Shown in pieces: positions 32,169-42,219 of a stretch of DNA of 64,000 bases (positions are counted from its first letter, which is position 1; each line of letters starts with the position of its first letter). Both the position numbers and the translations under genes were made by a program. This DNA comes from Porphyra umbilicalis (lineage: Eukaryota; Rhodophyta; Bangiophyceae; Bangiales; Bangiaceae), in assembly GCA_002049455.2 (NCBI GenBank), contig KV918772.1:434001-498000 (forward strand), in the 5' to 3' direction. The notes beneath the pieces were generated by a model, which was not told the DNA's origin, did no database searches, and worked only from the letters and a program-made list of their open reading frames with translations.

Positions 32169-33357
32169 ATGGCACCGCGCCACCGGTGTCCGCACAAGAA
32201 TTGTAGCAGGACATTTCGGTGGAAGGCCGGCCTCGGTCGCCATGTTCAAGTGCAGCACGCAGATCTGATGGGCGTCGCGCAGGATCTGCTTGCCGGTGCG
32301 GACGACTCGCATACTGCCAATGTCTGCGGCAACACGGCAGCCCATGGCAGAGAGATCTCCTCCGGCGCTGGCGTTGCGGTGGCAGCATCAAGTGCTGCCG
32401 CAGATGCAGACAAGAATGCCAACGAGGGTGCAATGAGCGACGTCGAGGCCGACGGCCACAGCGCCGACCTTCGGGGCACCAACTCCTGGACGGGTTCAGA
32501 TGGAGACGTTCTCAGAACCAGCAGCAGCAGGTCGTCGAGCAGCTCCAGCGTCGCATCGTCCAGCAGCACAAGCACCTCGACCGACGTTGATCCTACAAGT
32601 AGCACCTCGGACGCCTACTCATCGGCCGATGAAGTTCCACCCGCTGCTGACGGCGCCGGGGACGGGCGGCCAGACTTAAGCAACCTGTTCGTCGAATCAT
32701 TGCGGGACCAGACGCCGGTTGCGATGCTCGGGCAAATGGAGTACGGCTCGACGATAAGTGGGCGCGTGCTGCGGTGGTTCCATGAGCTGAGGGATGCGGA
32801 CAGGTCCGCTCCCGTGTTTTCCGGCGACGGGGACATTGCCGACACGGCTCGCTTCGACACACCGGCACTGAAGCGCGTATTCTCCGAGGTTTGCACAGCC
32901 AACGGGGCAGGGATGAGCCGCAACGAAGCCAGCAGCCTCTACGTCATCCTGCGGGCGGTGGAGACGGCGGCTGGTCCGGATGGAGAAGTCGGCGGCCGCT
33001 TCCCCAGCAAGACAGCTTTCTGGAAGGCTATCCGCAACGAGAAGAGGCGGACGCTGGAAGCCTTGGGCTGGCTGACGGTGCCACTCGTGCTCGCCGGAAA
33101 GACGTACCATCTTCTCTACCGCGATGCGCTTGACGTGGCTCAGGAGCTTGTGCGGCAAGTGCGGGTCGACCACCTTCAATGGGACGCCACTGTGCCGAAC
33201 GACGCAGACAGCAATGAGGACCATGTCTGGACGGGTCCTTTCGACAGCGCCGCCTTCTTCGAGAACGACAAAGACGTCAGGGAGAAGATGGCGGCTGGCA
33301 CCATGGTCCTCGGTCTCTATGCATACTCTGACAGCACCATCCTGACGAGCAGCGGTG
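32169..33357 (+). CDS. Exon 1 of the Plavaka-like gene: C2H2 finger, acidic linker, N-terminal transposase
   Basis: An ATG at 32169 opens MAPRHRCPHKNC, putting the zinc finger at the extreme N-terminus; a possible earlier start at 32091 adds 26 residues of no recognised type. The finger is followed by about 130 Ser/Ala/Asp-rich residues, then a folded segment from LSNLFVESLRDQTPVAML to GLYAYSDSTILTSSG. The donor GTATGT sits at 33358. Fungal Plavaka transposases carry the same kind of N-terminal C2H2 finger. Confidence 0.7.
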
Positions 33358-36015
33358 GTATGTTTATTGCTCTTGACTCACATGAAGGGGAAGCCTGCAT
33401 CACTCCTGTCCGTACCCTGGCGAGCGTTGCGCCACTGCGGGGGCGTGGTACCGCATTGCTGAGCTCTACCAGTTACTGACTCTTGGATGCCACTGACCAA
33501 TTTCACCCCGATTGCCTGCCTCAGCCGTCTCCGCGTACCCTGTCCGACTGTGTGCCATGAACATCAAGACCAAGCGCATGCACTAGGTAACAGATGGGTA
33601 CATCCCAATGGTGCTGCACAAGTACGAGGGCGGTGCCAAGGAGAAGACGTCAGCCTCGAAGGCGGAGTTGCTGCAGCGGTCGTTGTATCTCATCTTTGGC
33701 CGTTGCATGGAGGCGTCTCACGCGGGCTGCCTCATCACCCTCCAGGATGGTACGACAAAGACGGTGTCACCTCGCCTACTTCTCCACTCTTGCGACTACC
33801 CCGAGGAGCGCAACCTGCTGTCCCTCAAACAACACGGCAGCAAGCACGAGTGCACGCTGTGCCTCGCCGACTCCCAGTCTTTTTCCGGGAGGCCAGGCCT
33901 CAACCAGCGCAAGCGGGACGTCATCGAGACGGTGACGGCTCAACTGAAGGGCGCGTGTTTGCGGAAGGAGCACGGCGGGTTCGCCGAGGTGAAAGCCATT
34001 GAGAAGTCAATGGGTATACACTGCCGGGTTCCCACTTTTGGGGGGGTGGGCAGGGCTGGGATCGGGGCGCAAGCACCTCTACCAGGTCACCGGTTTTGAC
34101 CGGCTTCACGTAAGTGCAATGGTGTTGCCCCGTTGCTTGCCATTGTGGTCTCTCGGTTTGATAGCTGACATACGTCCGTGCGCTCCTGAGTAGCATCCAA
34201 CACGCGTCAACTCACACCCTGTATAACTGCCCGCTGCTTTGTGTTTTCTATTCGTGGTCGATTCCCACCTATTGGCAACAGGTGGTCGATGTGGGTCTCT
34301 GCCGTCGCCTCTCGAATGAGGTCCACATGTACGCGGAGCTGGTGGACAACGAGTTTGGGCTCGCTGAGGGAGCCTCGGCCGCGTCGCTGCGCAGCGCTAA
34401 CAGCCGCTTTATGCACGCATGCCGAGCTAACCCGGTGCCCCACATCACTCCAGGGTACGCATTGTAGCGGTTTTCAAACGCGCTTGCGGGCAATGGGGGG
34501 ACGACCTGAGCGGGGGGGGGAGCCGGCGACACACCTGGTGTGGGAGACGTTGAAGCTTTTTGTCTGCCTGCTTTTGCTGGATACTGATTCTTGCACATGG
34601 ACATGTGCCGAGCGCTCTCATTGTGACCACGCCTGCTCTCCGTCACTTCCTTTTGTCCTCCTCTCGCTGTGTGCAGCTACTTCGTGTCGCCTTCAGAGAA
34701 GCAGGCCACATTGCGCGGTGCCGAGCACCGGCGCGCGCTCCACTTTCGTCCTTTTGCTGTGGCTGCCATTCTGGGCGCCGCCGGAAGCAAGTGGAACCAC
34801 TCCGTCCTCACATGGGCCATGTGTGAGCTCGCGGCTCTGCTACGGGACATATTTGGCCCTGCCTGCCTCGGCGGAGGCGTCAAGGTTAAGCGCGCGCGGG
34901 ATTTGACTGCCCGTTTGGCCACCTGGGTGCACAGGGACTTCCAGGGACTCTTCGGCCCGCTTCACACACCCAAGCTACACCGCCTCCTCGCCCATGTGCT
35001 CGACGAGCTCCGCATGCGCGGCTCCCTCCTTCTAGGCGACACGGGGATTCACGAGAGCAAGCATAAGGGGGTCAAGAAGGCCTACACACGCACCAACCGG
35101 GGCCGCACTGAGCACGCGCTGCAGATGCTCATGGCGGAGCAAGTCGCTGACGTTTTGTCCTGGGAGGCCGCTGACAAGGACGAAGACGATGACGTGGATG
35201 TGGCGAACAACGACGACCTCGCGGCGGGAGACGGCGCGAGCGTCGCGTCACCCCCCCCGGCTGCTTCCGTAGACGCAGGAGCACAGACGCATCTTGCAGG
35301 GTCAGCAACCCCCCGTGGCGCCCGAGTGGGGGCGATACCGGTCGTAGCAGCGGCAGTGGCAGATCATGCGGCCGCTCCTGGTCCTTTTACCGCACCTGCC
35401 GTCGATGCACCATCCATGAGCAGCCCGCCACGACAGCGCCGCCACGGCGTGCCGATGCGTGTTGGTGTCATCGCCGCTGAGCGTTCAATTGAGGGCCTCG
35501 CGGTATGCCTGGAGCTGACAAACAACGACGTGCTCACCGTTCCTGTTGGGACCTACTTGGCGCATGTGACGGCTCTGCGCCGCGGGGGGCAGCGGCGCCA
35601 GATCGTCAGGGCGACTATGGATTACCTCGGCGGCCCGTGGCTCGACTGGGTGGAATACACGTCGGCGGATGGCGGCTACCGCGTGGGCCGCGCACGCGTT
35701 GTGATAACAGGTATCGGTAAGCGCCCCGTCCGGCTGCTGGTAGTCGAGCGCGCCCGCAGAGTGCCGGCCGACAACGGGTGCCCCTTTGCGGCGTACAAAT
35801 GCACGCGCCTTCAATTCGACATGAAGGCATCTGGCGTGACGCCGGCAATTAAGTGCGTGCCTGTCAACCGTGTCAAGCGCGTGCTCTACGTGGAACACGA
35901 CTGGGTGAATTGGGTGTCTTTCTACGGCTTGGAGGTCATGCCGGCGGCAGTGGCGACGACGAGGCATGAGACGGCTCGGGCCCGCTTCTTTGTCAATGCT
36001 TTTATTAGTTTATAG
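32169..36015 (+). CDS. Plavaka-like (CACTA/KDZ-related) DNA transposase gene, five exons
   Basis: Proposed exons are 32169-33357, 33525-34013, 34054-34109, 34282-34454 and 34677-36015. All four introns have GT-AG ends (gtatgt..tcag, gtatac..cag, gtaagt..acag, gtacgc..gcag) and every junction keeps frame. The N-terminus has a C2H2 finger (CPHKNC...GLGRHVQVQH). The catalytic region carries a first Asp in LYAYSDSTILTSSG, then AYPVRLCAMNI and DGYIPM, a second Asp in HSCDYPEERN followed by CTLCLA, then FDRLH|VVDVGLCRRL across a splice junction, and HTPKLHRLLAHVLDEL with GIHESKHKGVKK. This is the layout of Plavaka transposases. A TAG at 33584-33586 interrupts exon 2; a later acceptor at 33592 would skip it but also lose the AYPVRL motif. 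Cut-and-paste transposition in the nucleus is the family role. Terminal repeats were not located. Confidence 0.75.
34677..36015 (+). CDS. Exon 5 of the Plavaka-like gene: C-terminal transposase and trailing domain
   Basis: Exon 5 begins after tgtgtgcag and reads YFVSPSEKQATLRGAEHRR, then HTPKLHRLLAHVLDELRMRG and LLGDTGIHESKHKGVKKAYT, where the His/Glu-rich motif supplies the last acidic residue of the family. An acidic linker (DKDEDDDVDVANNDD) leads to a C-terminal domain of about 180 residues with MDYLGGPWLDWVEY, CPFAAYKCTRLQFD and DWVNWVSFYGLEVMP. I do not recognise that last domain; it could be a DNA- or protein-binding module. Stop at 36013-36015. Confidence 0.7.
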
Positions 36016-37461
36016 GCGAACCACGCTCTTTACTGTTCAACCGACCCATGTACAGTCCCAGCTGGCGTTGACCCCGCCTTTTCGGCAGCAGTTACTGCCA
36101 CCGTCGGCGATGGCACTGTCCGTGGCGTCGTGCGCGCCTCGACCCACAGTACGTGCGCGAAAACATACCTGTGACCCATGAGAGAAGAACGAACCAGGGT
36201 GCGTGGCCAAGGAATAGTCCCGATGTACTGTACTCTGGTACAGGAATACCCGATGTAACTTTGTAGAACGCACCGCAGCTTACCTGGCCCAAATAGTCGG
36301 GACGACACGACATAGTAACAGTACACGTCGACCGCGGTTTTGTGTGAGGCCAAGGGGACAAATGATGGGCCGCTCGAATCGGGGATCGGAGTGGGCGGTC
36401 TAGGTGGATGATGGATCGGGTGCGCGCAGTCGTGAGCCGATGCCGACGGACGGGCGCTTGGAGCAGTGGTGCGACACCAATTTATAGGCCATTGTCGCCG
36501 CCGCGCCCCACCCATGACAGGTGACAAGGCGAGGCCTCCCGTGCACAATCATCCCCAGTCGCGCCCTATCGTGGATCCTACGGCGGGCGTTCCCCCAACG
36601 ATGCCGACCCTCCACCTAGAGGGGCACCGCGAACTCACAGCGACGGCGTCGGACGGCTCACGGTGACTGCTCATTTGGACCGTCTCGCTGCGCTACCACA
36701 CACGACAGCGATCGTGGCAGTGCGCTGCATCCCTCTGGGTGCCTGCGGTCTGTGCCCTCTGTGTTTCTTTGAGGATGCGGTGGCGCTGCCCCTCTGCGCT
36801 TCCGCCTCCCCCCCTGGCTGGATGCGTCCCCCCCCGCTTGCTTGCGCGCCCCTGCCCCAATCTGCCCCCTGTGTGGACAGGGGCGGCAGCAGGCGGCCCC
36901 ACGCAACCCTCCGGTCGGGATCCTGCGTCGGCGCGCCGCCCCACACAGCCCCCCCATGGTCCGCCCCCAGTCTACGGGACCCACCTCTTCTGTGGAGGCG
37001 GCGCAACGCTGTGTGTGCCGGCGGTAAGCGGCGCGCCGCTGCCACACAGGCCATAGTCGGCCGCGGTGCGATGCCCTCCTTTGGGATCGTGCGGCCCCAC
37101 CGCACGGGCGATGACTGCTGCTCGTTGCTTGCCAGCCATTGGTCCTGGGCGCATCCTGCTCGGAGGGCGACGGCGGCGCGCCGCTTTGGGCCGGTTGCAG
37201 GTTGGAGCCTCGTCAGTACTGCGCTTCGTTCAAGATGCGGCACGGGCGCTTTTCTGGGTTACTTCTGGTCTTTAAAAGCCTCACGATTTCTTGCCTATTG
37301 CCTGGATGTGGTGCTGTGCTTTTGTCTTCGCCGCTCCCCCCCCCTACGCATCCGACACACTGACCTCCTCCCGTCCCCCCCTCTTCCGCCTGCTCTACAA
37401 CCTGCCCTACTCAGACGTCATGCATTCTTCTTTCTTCGACACCACTCCATCAGCGTCGACC
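36016..37461. other. No supported gene
   Basis: Long open frames on both strands here have erratic composition and no motifs, as expected by chance in GC-rich DNA. A tttaaaa at about 37271 lies near 190 bp before the ATG at 37462 and could act as a TATA-like element for the next gene. The downstream end of the Plavaka-like element probably lies in 36.0-36.7 kb, but I could not define a terminal repeat. Confidence 0.4.
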
Positions 37462-37911
37462 ATGTCGACTGCCGAGGATCACCGGTGGTCGCGAGGGGCG
37501 TGCCACGTTGGCGGCAGTCGAGACGGCCTTGGACCGGTGGCCAATCACACGAGCAAGGCGAGAGTCGGCTCGCCTCCGTCGTCAGAGAGTGGGGCGGCGG
37601 CCTCGTCTCCTCGCCGCCCGGTGGGCGCAAGCACCCGGCGGCTCCAGTTACCGCCGTCGCCGACGCCGCCGCCGCCACCGCAACCGCCTTCCCGGAATGG
37701 GCTCCTCCTGCCTCCGCAGCGCCATCGACGTGCTTTCTGCGGACACGCTCAAGAGCAGGAGGCCTCGCCGATGGCGATACCTCGCGAGCGGCCGCAATTT
37801 CCGCCGCCCATGCCCCCACCGTCGTGCACGGCGCCGCAGCTGCCGCCGCCGCCGCCGGCGCCGCCGCAATCGCCCCCGCCGCCGCCTCCCCCGCCGCCGC
37901 CGCCGCCTCCC

Positions 37912-37945
<34 letters not shown>

Positions 37946-38304
37946 TTTCTGCCGTGGCTGTCCCCGCCGCCGCCGCCACGGCGGACGCCGCCTTCTCCTC
38001 TGCCGGTGTTGTGTCTGCGGTGTGTCCAGTCGCCCCTGTGCGGCAGATAGCGCCGCGTGCGCGATCAACGGGCGAGGAGCAGTGGCACTTGGCAAAGGAG
38101 ACCAGGAAGGCGGCCAAGCGGCGCCTGGACGAGACGGCGTCGGCGGTGCAGCTGCTGGCGGTCATGCGCCATGCGGCGGTCAAGCGCCTCGACCGCCAGC
38201 ACTCGGCCGCCGAGACGGCGCACAAGGATGCCAAGCGTCGCCTCAACCGCGCTATGGCTGCTATAAAGTCGCTGTCTGACGTTTTATTTGACGTGGAAGA
38301 CTAG
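37462..38304 (+). CDS. Proline-rich protein with C-terminal coiled coil (280 aa)
   Basis: I do not recognise this protein. From the ATG at 37462 (MSTAEDHRWSRGACHV) it has a Ser/Arg-rich head, a Pro-rich middle with an uninterrupted run of about 24 prolines encoded by (CCG/CCC)n at 37864-37953, an Ala-rich segment, and a C-terminal helix rich in Ala, Lys, Arg and Glu: EEQWHLAKETRKAAKRRLDE, then a second turn with KDAKRRLNRAMAAIKSL. The change from low complexity to an ordered charged helix in the same frame argues that this frame is real. Proline runs bind profilin-, SH3- or WW-type domains in known proteins; nothing here shows a partner. Confidence 0.45.
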
Positions 38305-38408
38305 CTGTTTTACTGCTGTTGAGAGGGGAGAACTGAATATGGTGACGTAAACGACTCGGGGACTAGCCCCATTGCGGGCGGCATTAACATCGCCAGCCTT
38401 CATTTCAG

Positions 38409-39652
38409 AACTGCCGTCGCCCACGCTCCCTCCCCCTCCACCGCCAGATGCATGGACGTCAACGGTGGCCGCTGCGTCCGCTCCCGCCCAGTCGGACACC
38501 GACGCCTGCGCTGTGAGTCGGGCACGTTTTGTGGCGCCAGCCGCCATCGCTTCTGCGGCGGCCGACGAGGCCTACCTCGTGGCCCCCGAGTCGCTCGTGG
38601 CCGACGCGCCGCCCGCGCCGACGTTGGCCGCCGCCGTGCCGCTCCCAGACGTCGCCGGCGGTGGCGGCGGCCCGACGCTGCCGTCGCCGCGGCGGCGGCA
38701 GCCGTCGCCGGGCTCGGCGGCGGCGGCGGCGGTGGCGGCAGCGGCAGCCGCCGCCGCGCCCCTCCCCGACTTTGATGACAGCGACGGTGGTAGCGTCGGC
38801 GAGGCGTCGCCGCCGCCGGCGGCCAAGTGCGCGCCGTCGTCGTCCTTGTCAGCGCCTGGCGGTGGGCGCTTCGGGGCGCCGCCCGGTCGGGCGGATGGGG
38901 CGGCACCCGCCGGCGGCTTCCGCGCGGGCGAGCCGGCTGTGGCTGACCTTTCGCTTTCGTTTGCGCACCCGTACGGGGCGTCGCCTCCGCCCTTTGGGGC
39001 GGCGCCGTCGGCGGGCCGGTTTGGAGGCCGCCCGCCCGCGCGGGCGTCGCCGTCGGTACTTGGCGGAGTGTCTGGCGCGCCACCGCCCGCGGGCGGCGCG
39101 GGCGGCGCACCCGCAGCAGGCGGGCTGTTTGCCGGCCTCGGCGCGGCGGCGGTGGCGGCGACCGCCGCGCCGCTGCCGGGTGGCGCACCGAGCCCGTTGG
39201 CGAAGACGCAGACGCTGCCGGCAGGACGCGCTGCACCTGCTGGGGACGGCGCCGACGGCGGCGCCGGGGATGAGGGGGCGGCGGATGAGGCGGCGGCGAC
39301 GCGCCGCCCGCCCGTTCGCGCCCGGCGGTCGGCGGCGGGGGCGGCGGCAGCGGCGGCGGGCGCGGGCGCCGTGACGCCGCCGCCGCCGCAGCCGTCGACG
39401 GCCGTGGCGGTGCCCGGTCGGCCCGAGCGGCAGCCCCCACCCCACGCGTCCCCCCCCTCACATTCGCCGTCCCCCCCCCTTCCCCGCTCCCCCCCCTCCT
39501 CGAGCCCGACACCACGCCCCGCTCCGCCCTCCGCTCCGTCATCAGTGAGGCGGAGCGGGAGCTCGGGCGCCTGCGCGGCGCGGCGGCGGCGCTGCTGACG
39601 CTGCCCGCGTCGCGGGCCATGGAGGGGAGGCTCTAGCGGCTCGCCGCCGCCA
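38409..39652 (+). CDS. Ala/Pro/Gly-rich coding candidate, possibly an internal exon
   Basis: The plus frame is open for more than 400 codons and contains no Met until its last part, so it would have to be an exon. A good acceptor, ccagccttcatttcag, ends at 38408. The product is low-complexity with patches such as LPDFDDSDGGSVGEASPP and LSLSFAHPYGASPPPFGA, ending in an Ala/Arg/Glu-rich helix (SEAERELGRLRGAAAALL). The antisense strand is also open, so the choice of strand rests only on the splice site and the mixed acidic/aromatic patches. Function unknown. Confidence 0.3.
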
Positions 39653-41454
39653 CGGCCGCCGCAAATCGGGACGCGACCGCCGCGAGGGCGGCGATGCACG
39701 AAGCCGCGGTCGGCGTGCGCATCGACGTGGCGGCGGCCATGGCCGCCGCCGAGGCGGCCGCTACCGACGCCTCTTACGTGCTCGCCGCCGCCGCGGAAGG
39801 CGGGGGGGGGGCGGAGGCGCCGCCCTGGAGGGTGGGGGGGCCGGGGACGCCTCCCCCGCCGCGGGTTGGCGCCACCGCGCCCTGGACCCAATGTCGGCGG
39901 CGGCGGAGCAGACGATGGCGGCGGCAGAGCGGGCGGTCGGCGCCGCCCTCGACGGCCTCGACGCTGCGGTCGAGGCGCGCCGCCACACCGCCACCGCCGC
40001 CGCCGCCGCGTCGAGGCGGTCGTCGCGGCGGCCGCGCTCCCTCGCGGGCGCCGGGCGGACCGAGCTCGTCCACGTGGCCGCGGCGGGCTCCCGCCGCCAC
40101 AGCGGCGTCAGCAGCGTCGGCGGTGGCGGTGGCGGGGGCGGCGGCGGCAGTCGCGGGGGCTCCCCGTTGCTCCCCCCCTCCCCCTCCCCGTCCTCCCCGT
40201 GAACCACCATCCTCCCCAGCGGCATGCGCGTCTTTGGCCCCGCCGCCCGCCGACGGTCGTCGATCGCGGTGGCCGTGGGTGGCGCGCCGGCCTCCCCGTC
40301 CCCGCTCGTCGCCCGCCGCCTGTCGGTCGCGTTGACGGCCGGCGGGTATCCGGCGCCGCCGTCGCCGCCGGCGCCGCCGACGCGGCGGATGCTCCTCCCG
40401 GCGGCGGCGGGGCGGCGGCACAGTACGCCGGAGGCGGCGTTGCAGCTGGCGCTGAGTCAGGGGCGGAGCCCGGCGCGCCCGCCCCACGGCGGTCGCGCGC
40501 GGCGGGCGGCGGCCGCGGCGGCCGCGGCGACGTCGGCGGCGGCCGGCGGCCGCCCCGGCGGGCCGCGGGCGGCGACTGTGCCCGATGTGCCCCTTCCGCC
40601 AGAGACGTGGGGCGGGCCGCCCGCGTCCCGCGCGAGGCGCCCGGCCCACCGCACCGCGCGCCGGCGGGCGGTGGCCGTGGCGCGGGCGAGCTGAAACTGG
40701 GTGGGGCGGCCGTGGGCGCCGGGCACGGCGAGGCGGCTGGCGCCGTGGCGGTGGGTGGCGGATTGCCGCCAGATTCCGCTACGCGCCGGGCCCGCGATTC
40801 GGCCGCCCGACCAGTGGCGCCGGCGGCGACGGTTACGCCTCGCCCGCCGGCCAGCGGCGACCCTGCTCGGCCTGCCGGCCACCAGCCACCGCCGCCACCC
40901 CCGCCTCCTCCCCCGCGACAGCCCGCCATCCAGCCCCCGCGCCGACCCGCCGACACCGATATGTCCCCCCCTCGGATGAGGCTGCCACCCTGCCGCCCTT
41001 GCGGGCCTCGCCGCGCCCGCCGCACCCATGCCTCGCCCAGTTCCCGGCCGCTGTGTGGCTGCCTCTGCTGCGGCTGCGCCCTTTGCTACCGGGCCGGCGA
41101 GCGGGGCGCCCGCCGTCGGCGCCGCCCCTGCCGGTGGCCGCCCCGCCCCTCGGCCCGCCCTCGCCGCCTGCGGCACCGCCCCCGTGTGCCGGCCTGTGGG
41201 GCACCCTGCTCCCGCGGATCCTCGCCGCGGCGGCGGCGCACGCTCGCGCCTGTGCCCTGCCGGCCCGCCGCCCTGCCACGGCCGCCTCGGCGGAGCTGTG
41301 CGCCTCTGGGTCCGCCACGGTGCGCTCCCTCGCGCCCGCCGCCGCCGACGCGGCTGCTCCGCTCGCGCGCCCGGCCGAAGGGGATGCCGCCGGCGCCGCC
41401 CTACCCCCTCCCGCTGCCCCTGCCGTCGCGCACAACTTGGATCTATGACAACCA
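39653..41454. other. Extreme GC stretch without a supported gene
   Basis: Both strands are open in most frames because of composition, so length gives no evidence. One plus frame, 39891-40202 (MSAAAEQTMAAAERAVGAAL), has a heptad-like Ala/Glu/Arg helix and could continue the upstream gene. I see no domain motifs elsewhere. Confidence 0.35.
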
Positions 41455-41948
41455 AGCGCGGCAGGGGACGATGGGGGGGTTGGGCGGCACTGCTAGCGGC
41501 GCCCCGCCCATCGACGCAGCGTCACGTGGCGCGGGCGGTGCACTGCGCGGCGCTCGCGCGGCGCATCCCCCCGCTGTCGCTGTTGGACCGCGGACGCCTA
41601 GCCGGCACACGCGGGCACGGCGCCGGCGCCTGACTGGCGGCCTTGCCGACCGTCGGCAGCGCCGGCACCCGCCCGTTGGGGCCCCTGATGCGCGCGGCGA
41701 CGCGGGTGTGGCTGGGGGCGCCTCCGGTCGCCACGCACACGCGGGTGTGCTGCGTGTGCGGGGCGGACGTGGCCCCCCACGGCGTGCACTTTCTGGGCGA
41801 CTGCCCGGAGCGCGCGCCGGGGCGCGAGCGCCGCCACTCGCACATCCTGTACCTCGTGAGCGACGCCCTGGCGGTGTCGCCCGCGTGGACAGACGTGGTG
41901 CTCATGCAGGCGAGACGACGGACGCGGACGCTGACGCGCGCGGCGTGA
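41455..41948 (+). pseudogene. LINE-type reverse transcriptase C-terminal fragment
   Basis: The plus strand reads VARAVHCAALARRIPPLSLL, then GHGAGA and LAALPTVGS, then RAATRVWLGAPP and the zinc motif CCVCGADVAPHGVHFLGDC followed by RRHSHILYLVSDAL. This matches the layout of the C-terminal part of LINE-type reverse transcriptases in many algae, fungi and oomycetes: GASAWL-ALP, RLRLGLP, CPxCG...GDHxLxC, then R-RHN. The expected Trp after GAGA is a TGA at 41631-41633. No reverse transcriptase core was found upstream, so this is a truncated, inactive fragment. Confidence 0.5.
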
Positions 41949-42183
41949 GTTTCGACGTGCGCGCCACACGCGTTGGCTCCGGGGCGCTGGCGTGGGGGAA
42001 CCGCGGCGTCCGCGGCGGCGGTTGCGTCGCCCTGCCGCGCCCGCGCCGTCGCCGCCGTCCGGTGGCACGGGGCGCGGCGGCCGCGCGGCCGTGGGCGCCG
42101 CGGGCCACGCGCGGTGCGGGGGCGTTGGCGGGGGCGGCACATCTCCCCACTGCGCCATGCCTGGCCGTCCCGGCCTTGCCACT

Positions 42184-42187
<4 letters not shown>

Positions 42188-42218
<31 letters not shown>
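42188..42218. repeat. Poly-C tract of 31 bases
   Basis: An uninterrupted run of 31 C on the plus strand (poly-G on the minus strand, where it would encode Gly). Together with 42357-42380 it flanks a short zinc-finger-related coding stretch on the minus strand. Such tracts slip in replication and sequencing, so local frames are unreliable. Confidence 0.9.
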
Positions 42219-42219
42219 T

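Noticed and set aside
36663-38279. A 538-codon plus-strand open frame
   Set aside because: It overlaps the proline-run gene in another frame, becomes an Ala run at the same trinucleotide repeat, and loses the ordered helix seen in the chosen frame.
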